DNA of 39,540 bases from Stenotrophomonas maltophilia (GTDB lineage Bacteria > Pseudomonadota > Gammaproteobacteria > Xanthomonadales > Xanthomonadaceae): assembly GCF_013464915.1 (NCBI RefSeq), contig NZ_RAVT01000038.1, forward strand, positions 79-39,618, in the 5' to 3' direction. Made by a program: the position numbers and the translations under genes. The notes beneath the pieces were generated by a model. It saw only the letters and a list, made by a program, of their open reading frames with translations, did no database searches and was not told where the DNA came from. Below, one piece after another: positions 35,059 through 39,540 of the stretch; within the stretch, counting starts at the first letter, position 1, and every line of letters starts with the position of its first letter.

Positions 35059-36084
35059 TCAGGGTGCCGGCACCCGGGCCAGCAGCTCCTGCACCAGGCG
35101 CTCGCCATCCCAGCCTTCGGCGGTGGCTTCGTAGCTGGGCAGCACGCGATGGCGCAGCACGTCGGCGGCGACCGCACGCACATCGTCGGGGGTGACGAAG
35201 TCGCGGCCGGCCAACCAGGCGCGTGCGCGTGCGCAGCGTTCCAACGCAATGGAGCCACGCGGGCTTGCGCCCCAGGCGATGCGGCGGCCGAGGCCGGCGT
35301 CATAGCGCGACGGATCACGCGAGGCCAGCACAAGTTCGACCAGATAGCGTTCCAATGCCGGTGCCATGTGCAGGTCCAGCACTTCGCGGCGGGCATCGAA
35401 CACATCCTGCATCGGCAGCTTCTCCGGTGCGGGCGCCGCCTCGCCCAGTGCGCCACGGGCGCGCTCGCGGGCGAGCCGCAGGATCTCCGATTCGGCCGCC
35501 TGGTCCGGGTAGCCGATGCGCACGTGCATCAGGAAACGGTCCAGCTGCGCTTCCGGCAGCGGGAAGGTACCTTCCTGCTCGATCGGGTTCTGCGTGGCCA
35601 TCACCAGGAACAGCGGCGGCAATGCGTAGGTGTGGCGGCCAACGGTGACCTGGCGCTCGCCCATCGCTTCCAGCAGCGCCGACTGCACCTTGGCCGGCGC
35701 ACGGTTGATTTCATCGGCCAGCAGGATCGGATGGAAGATCGGGCCGGGTACGAATTCGAAGCGTCCTTCCTGCGGGCGCCAGATCTCGGTGCCGGTCAGG
35801 TCGGCCGGCAGCAGGTCGGGGGTGAACTGCACGCGGGCGAAATCCGCCTCCAGGCGCGAGGCCAGCGCGCGGATGGCCGTGGTCTTGGCCAGGCCCGGGG
35901 CGCCCTCCACCAGCAGGTGCCCGTCGGCCAGCAATGCGATCAACAGGCGTTCGACCAGGGCCGCCTGGCCGACGATTTCGGCCGACAGCGCGTCGCGCAG
36001 CTGGTTGAAGGCGCCATGCAGACGGGAGGCGGCCGGCGCGGGCGGCGGCGAGACGGTTTCGGGCATCGGCGGTGGCAGGTTCAT
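35059..36084 (-). CDS. MoxR family AAA+ ATPase
   Basis: 341 residues. Walker A is EGAPGLAKTT, Walker B is LLADEINRAP, and sensor 1 with the MoxR signature reads ATQNPIEQEGTFPLPEAQLDRF. The lid domain (about 235-335) includes YDAGLGRRIAWGASPRG and TPDDVRAVA. MoxR ATPases are chaperone-like and act with VWA proteins, here BatA and BatB encoded downstream. I chose the ATG at 36084; a second ATG at 36066 is possible, and the frame extends to 36249 without similarity. First gene of the operon; its promoter should lie in 36085-36170, where I could not assign elements. Confidence 0.93.
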   Translation of the reverse strand: MNLPPPMPETVSPPPAPAASRLHGAFNQLRDALSAEIVGQAALVERLLIALLADGHLLVEGAPGLAKTTAIRALASRLEADFARVQFTPDLLPADLTGTEIWRPQEGRFEFVPGPIFHPILLADEINRAPAKVQSALLEAMGERQVTVGRHTYALPPLFLVMATQNPIEQEGTFPLPEAQLDRFLMHVRIGYPDQAAESEILRLARERARGALGEAAPAPEKLPMQDVFDARREVLDLHMAPALERYLVELVLASRDPSRYDAGLGRRIAWGASPRGSIALERCARARAWLAGRDFVTPDDVRAVAADVLRHRVLPSYEATAEGWDGERLVQELLARVPAP

Positions 36085-36176
36085 GGGGGCCTTTGACCGG
36101 CGCGGGACGGCACGGGTTCCCGACATCATCGCAGGGTGCCTTGCGATTGGCATCAAGAACGGCTGAACAAGCATCT

Positions 36177-36200
36177 CATCCACGCATGGCGTGGATCTAC
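36177..36200. repeat. SMAG palindrome
   Basis: 24-nt unit identical to 25447-25470, ending in CTAC, in the divergent-looking spacer between moxR and the pilQ terminator. Confidence 0.8.
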
Positions 36201-36231
36201 CGGGTCGCCCACGGATGGCGTCCGGCGTGAA

Positions 36232-36264
36232 CGAAGAAGGGCCGCACATGGCGGCCCTTCTTCG
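36232..36264 (-). terminator. Intrinsic terminator of the pil operon
   Basis: Perfect 14-bp stem CGAAGAAGGGCCGC / GCGGCCCTTCTTCG with a 5-nt loop, 18 nt past the pilQ stop. Confidence 0.78.
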
Positions 36265-36282
36265 TGTCGCGGTTGCGATGGC

Positions 36283-38253
36283 TCAGTTCTGCCTGGCCAC
36301 GCGCAGCACCTTCGGGGTCACGAACACCAGCAGCTCGGCCTTGTCCTTGCTGCGGCCACGCTTCTTGAACAGATTGCCCAGGAACGGCACATCGCCCAGG
36401 AACGGAACCTTGCTGATGCTGTTGCGGTCGGTGAACTCGTACACACCACCGATGACCACGGTCTGCCCGTCCTCGACCAGCACCGCGGTGTTCACTTCGC
36501 GGCGGTTGATCGATGGCACGGTGCCATAGCCTTCCAGCTGGATCAGCCGATCCACTTCGTCCTTCTTCACCTGCATGTTGAGGAACACGCGGTTGTCGTT
36601 GGTGATGGTCGGGGTGACCTTCAGTTCCAGCACCACTTCCTTGAACTGCACGTTCGGCGTAGCCACACCGCCCGCACCGGCACTGATGGTCACATAGCCG
36701 ATTTCCTTGCCCTGCTTGATCAGGGCCTCGCGCTGGTTGGTGGTGACCACGCGCGGGTTGGAGATCACTTCACCACGCGACTCCTCCTGCATCGCCGACA
36801 GCTCCACGTCCAGCAGGTAGCCGGCATTGAGGATCGACAGCGCCAGCGAACCCGCCGGGTTGGTGGACGCCGCCGGCATCGCCCAGTTCAGGCCACGGGT
36901 GATCGTCGAACCGACCGGAATCGGCGCCGGGCCGGTGCTGCCGCCCGCCACCCAGTCGCGGTACGCCTTGGCGTTGGTCGCATTGGCGGTAACGTCGGCA
37001 TCGCGGTTCTTGGCGTTGGCTTCGAGGTTGCCGCTGAAGTAGGCATTGTCGCGGCTGCCGCTGATGCCGAACCGCGCACCCAGCTCACGTGCGAACGTAT
37101 CGGTCGCGATGACGATGCGGCTCTCGATCAGCACCTGGTCGACCGGGCGGTCGATCACGCTGATCAGCTCACGCATGCGTGCGATCTTCTTCGGAATGTC
37201 GCTGATCATCAGCGTGTTGGTGCGCTCGTCGGCGACGATGCGGCCACGGCCGGACAGGAAGCCACTTTCCTCCTGCGACGAGCCACCGCCACCACCACCT
37301 GCACCACCCCCACCGCCACCACCGCCGATGCCCTTGGCTTCGGTCAGGGCTTTGAAGATCTGGGTGGCGCTGTGGTAGTTGATCTGGACGTAATCGGTCA
37401 CCAGGTCTTCGCGGTTCTCGATGGCGATGCGAGCGTCTTCCTTCTCCTGCTCGAACTTGGCCAGTTCGGCCTGCGGGCCGACCCAGATCACGCTGCCGTC
37501 GCGTCGCTTGTCCAGGCCCTTGGCACGCAGCACGATGTCCAGCGCCTGGTCCCACGGCACGTTGACCAGGCGCAGCGTCACATTGCCCTGCACCGAGTCG
37601 GAGGCCACCACGTTGAGGTTGGACTCTTCGGCGATCAACTGCAGCACGGTGCGCACCGGCACGTCCTGGAAGTTGAAGGTCACCGGCTTGCCGGTGAAGC
37701 CACGCTGGCCGACGGCCTTTGCCGCCTGGGTGACGCTGCCTGCGGTCACCGCACCGACGGCGGCCGGAGCCTGCCGCGCGCTGATCTCGACCACGTATTC
37801 GTTGCCGCTCTGGTAGGCCAGCGACTCCACCGCACCACCGGTGCTCAGCACCAGCTGGGTGCCGGCGCCGGACGGTTTGGCGTCGATGCGCTGCACCGGA
37901 GTGGCGAAGTCGACGACGTTCAGCGGCTTCTGCAGGTTGGCCGGCAGGCGGGCATTGCCGACGTCGACCACCACGCTGTTGCCCTGCGTGCGCAGGTCCG
38001 GGATCGCGCCCTGGCCATCAAACTGCACGATCAGGCGGCCCGCGCCATCATCGCCGCGCTTGAAATCGATCTTGGCCACCGACAGGCCGGCGGGTGCCGC
38101 GGCCGGTGCGACGGTGGTGCCCACCGGCTTCTCCGCCGGTGCGGCGGCCAGCGCCGGAGCGCAGGCCAGCATCAGCGCGACTCCCAACGCGCTGACACGG
38201 TTCAAGGTAGAGCGCCGGATGGGACGCAGCCCCTTGGCTTGGTGAAAGGTCAT
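36283..38253 (-). CDS. pilQ: Type IV pilus secretin PilQ
   Basis: 656 residues. A signal peptide (about 1-36) is followed by two AMIN-type domains (about 50-240) that can bind peptidoglycan, a secretin/TonB N-terminal domain starting VTFNFQDVPVRTVLQLIAEESNLNVVAS, an N1-type domain, and the secretin core ending with VPFLGDVPFLGNLFK near the C-terminus. PilQ makes the outer-membrane pore for the pilus. A run of about 15 glycines broken by one Ala (near residues 309-324) interrupts the N1 region as a flexible insert. The GGGGATAG ribosome binding site precedes the ATG at 38253. Last gene of pilMNOPQ, followed by a strong terminator. Confidence 0.95.
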   Translation of the reverse strand: MTFHQAKGLRPIRRSTLNRVSALGVALMLACAPALAAAPAEKPVGTTVAPAAAPAGLSVAKIDFKRGDDGAGRLIVQFDGQGAIPDLRTQGNSVVVDVGNARLPANLQKPLNVVDFATPVQRIDAKPSGAGTQLVLSTGGAVESLAYQSGNEYVVEISARQAPAAVGAVTAGSVTQAAKAVGQRGFTGKPVTFNFQDVPVRTVLQLIAEESNLNVVASDSVQGNVTLRLVNVPWDQALDIVLRAKGLDKRRDGSVIWVGPQAELAKFEQEKEDARIAIENREDLVTDYVQINYHSATQIFKALTEAKGIGGGGGGGGAGGGGGGSSQEESGFLSGRGRIVADERTNTLMISDIPKKIARMRELISVIDRPVDQVLIESRIVIATDTFARELGARFGISGSRDNAYFSGNLEANAKNRDADVTANATNAKAYRDWVAGGSTGPAPIPVGSTITRGLNWAMPAASTNPAGSLALSILNAGYLLDVELSAMQEESRGEVISNPRVVTTNQREALIKQGKEIGYVTISAGAGGVATPNVQFKEVVLELKVTPTITNDNRVFLNMQVKKDEVDRLIQLEGYGTVPSINRREVNTAVLVEDGQTVVIGGVYEFTDRNSISKVPFLGDVPFLGNLFKKRGRSKDKAELLVFVTPKVLRVARQN

Positions 38254-38274
38254 CGTGCTATCCCCAGTAAACGA

Positions 38275-38808
38275 TCATTGATCTTCAAGCGAGAGCGTTG
38301 CCGGCCGTTCCAGCCAGCCACCCGCGCCATCCGGCACCAGTTCGATCAGCTCCACACGGTCTTCGAAGACCGCAGTGACCCGCCCGTCGCTCTGCCCCAG
38401 GTAACCGCCCGGGCGCACCCGGTAGGTCACCTTGTCCGGCCCCATCACCAGCGCGACGGTGCCGCCGCCGGTGCCGATGGTACCGACCATGTCCAGTGCG
38501 TCCAGCGGGAAGCCCTCCAGGGGCTCCTTGCGCCGGTTCGGATCCGGCCGCAATCCGCCATTCCCCTGCGGATTGGTCCAGGCATCGGTGAACGGATCAC
38601 GCAGGCCCTGCGCGGAGTACTCGAAGGTCTCGAACTGCTGCATCACAGGCAACGGTTCCAGCGGCTGCGCCGGCCGGGCACGTTCGCCTTCCACCCACTT
38701 CTCGAGATTCGGCGCATCGCCCGGCGTGCTGGTCACGCCACGGCCGCAGGCGGCCAGCAGCAACACGGCAGCGACCATCCCGCAACGTGCAAAGAAGGAA
38801 CGGATCAC
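38275..38808 (-). CDS. pilP: Type IV pilus inner-membrane lipoprotein PilP
   Basis: 177 residues. Lipobox LLAAC predicts lipidation at Cys21. The segment YSAQGLRDPFTDAW and the C-terminal domain with MVGTIGTGGGTVALVMGPDKVTYRVRPGGYLG are characteristic of PilP, which links the PilNO inner-membrane complex to PilQ. The start is a GTG at 38808 overlapping the pilO stop by 4 nt; pilQ follows after 21 nt. Confidence 0.93.
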   Translation of the reverse strand: MIRSFFARCGMVAAVLLLAACGRGVTSTPGDAPNLEKWVEGERARPAQPLEPLPVMQQFETFEYSAQGLRDPFTDAWTNPQGNGGLRPDPNRRKEPLEGFPLDALDMVGTIGTGGGTVALVMGPDKVTYRVRPGGYLGQSDGRVTAVFEDRVELIELVPDGAGGWLERPATLSLEDQ

Positions 38809-39461
38809 TTGCTGCCCTCCTTGCCGGCTTCAGCCTTCTGCTGTTCCTGCACCTCGGTCTCGTCGAGATACCGGTAGGTCTTGACCGTGCCGGACAACTC
38901 CAGCGCACCGGCACGTGAACCGCCACCGGCCTTGTCCGCCGGCTTCAGGTTGATGTCGTGCATGGTCAGGATCACCACGCGCGGCAGCGAGGCCACGCCA
39001 CTGACGAACGCACCGAACTGGTGGTAGCTGCCCACCATCTTCAGCTTGATCGGCTTCTCGGCGTAGAACTCCTTGACCTGCTCCTGTTCCGGCTCGAACA
39101 GCTGGCTGGTCAGGCCGCTGGACAGCGCGGTCTGCGAAATGTCGATGATCAGGTCCGGCATTTCAGTCTTGCTGGGCAGCTGCCGCAGCATCTGCTGCAG
39201 CACCTGCTCCATCTGCGCCAGCTGCTGCTTCAGCGGCCCCAGGTTCACCGCGCGTTCCTGCTGCTTGGAGAACTCGGTACGCAGATCGCTTTCCTTCGAT
39301 TCCAGGCTGGCCAGTTCATCGCGCTTGCCGCTGATCAGCAGCATCCACGCAACGAACATGATGACCAGCGCCAGCAACGAGCAGAACACGATCTTGGCCT
39401 TCTGCGGCCAGTTGCCGATGTCGTTGAAATCCAGGTTCTTCAGATCGATTTTCTGGCTCAT
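38805..39461 (-). CDS. pilO: Type IV pilus alignment protein PilO
   Basis: 218 residues. A short cytoplasmic start (MSQKIDLKNLDFNDIGNWPQ) precedes one membrane helix (about 23-44) and a coiled coil (about 48-95, rich in LESKESDLRTEFSKQQ-type heptads). The periplasmic ferredoxin-like domain with GSYHQFGAFVSGVASLPRVV follows. PilO dimerises with PilN to align the pilus machine. It overlaps the stop of pilN (ATGA) and the start of pilP. The C-terminal 40 residues are a charged tail. Confidence 0.94.
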   Translation of the reverse strand: MSQKIDLKNLDFNDIGNWPQKAKIVFCSLLALVIMFVAWMLLISGKRDELASLESKESDLRTEFSKQQERAVNLGPLKQQLAQMEQVLQQMLRQLPSKTEMPDLIIDISQTALSSGLTSQLFEPEQEQVKEFYAEKPIKLKMVGSYHQFGAFVSGVASLPRVVILTMHDINLKPADKAGGGSRAGALELSGTVKTYRYLDETEVQEQQKAEAGKEGSK

Positions 39462-39540
39462 GCGCGATCCCCCTGCAGCGGGGCGTAAGAGGCCTGCGGC
39501 GGCTGCGCCAGGCGGCTGCCCTCAGGCCTGGCCGCCGGTG
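39458..39540 (-). CDS. pilN: PilN, C-terminal end only (partial)
   Basis: The last 26 codons of an open frame that continues beyond the window edge, ending in ...PLQGDRA and TGA that overlaps the pilO ATG. Identity rests on gene order (pilM-N-O-P-Q); the short tail itself is not diagnostic. Confidence 0.72.
   Translation of the reverse strand, partial: PAARPEGSRLAQPPQASYAPLQGDRA

Noticed and set aside
36136..38877. 913-codon open frame on the plus strand opposite pilQ and pilP
   Set aside because: It is antisense to clear pilQ/pilP genes and runs through the terminator; long antisense frames are expected at this GC content, and its protein is rich in His, Arg and Gln without any recognisable domain.

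Overview
This is a high-GC chromosomal window from a gammaproteobacterium of the family Xanthomonadaceae, almost certainly Stenotrophomonas (S. maltophilia complex). I infer this from the gene set and protein sequences (xanthomonad-type CysB, Pgk and PilOPQ; an S1/P1 nuclease resembling the one known from S. maltophilia) and from GTAG-ended palindromes matching the SMAG repeats described in S. maltophilia. No rRNA, tRNA, CRISPR array, insertion sequence or prophage gene was seen.

Layout. 1-304: repeat-rich flank. 305-2456: divergent cysB / cysK. 2457-4561: two tandem palindromes, a macrodomain ADP-ribose hydrolase and a lipoprotein with PPC-like repeats. 4691-15196: a minus-strand central-carbon block, read right to left as gapA, DUF2339-DUF3999, pgk-HAD phosphatase, pyk and class I fba; tkt (25531-27528) lies 10 kb upstream on the same strand. 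15389-16018: ompW behind a perfect FNR-type site. 16252-19124: a membrane GGDEF protein, then an S1/P1 nuclease and a persulfide-dioxygenase-like enzyme. 19147-22714: a minus-strand operon led by a BlaI repressor and an M56 peptidase fused to a TonB-like domain, followed by two lipoproteins and a small secreted protein. 22833-25377: a flavin reductase-like protein and an acetyl-CoA hydrolase/transferase ending in a 68-bp perfect palindrome. 27744-29063: a dicarboxylate/amino acid:cation symporter. 29121-36084: a moxR-DUF58-DUF4381-batA-batB-batD operon with 4-nt overlaps at most junctions. 36283-39540: the 3' part of the type IV pilus operon pilN(partial)-O-P-Q.

The genes are mostly ordinary core genes, and the unusual content is between them. 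Three copies of a roughly 100-bp element (111-212, 9553-9654, 9851-9954) share a 52-nt core. Each is closed by 25-26-bp arms that differ between copies yet stay complementary within each copy. An inner hairpin also covaries, and every non-Watson-Crick pair is G-U on the core strand. This looks like a structured RNA or single-stranded-DNA element rather than a simple repeat, and I do not know a name for it. A second family of about 30-41-bp palindromes with GGGGTC...GACCCC ends occurs at least six times plus one edge fragment, always between genes. Other points to check are a sigma70-like promoter carrying a likely BlaI operator, an FNR box at ompW, and a BatB whose metal-binding motif is degenerate.
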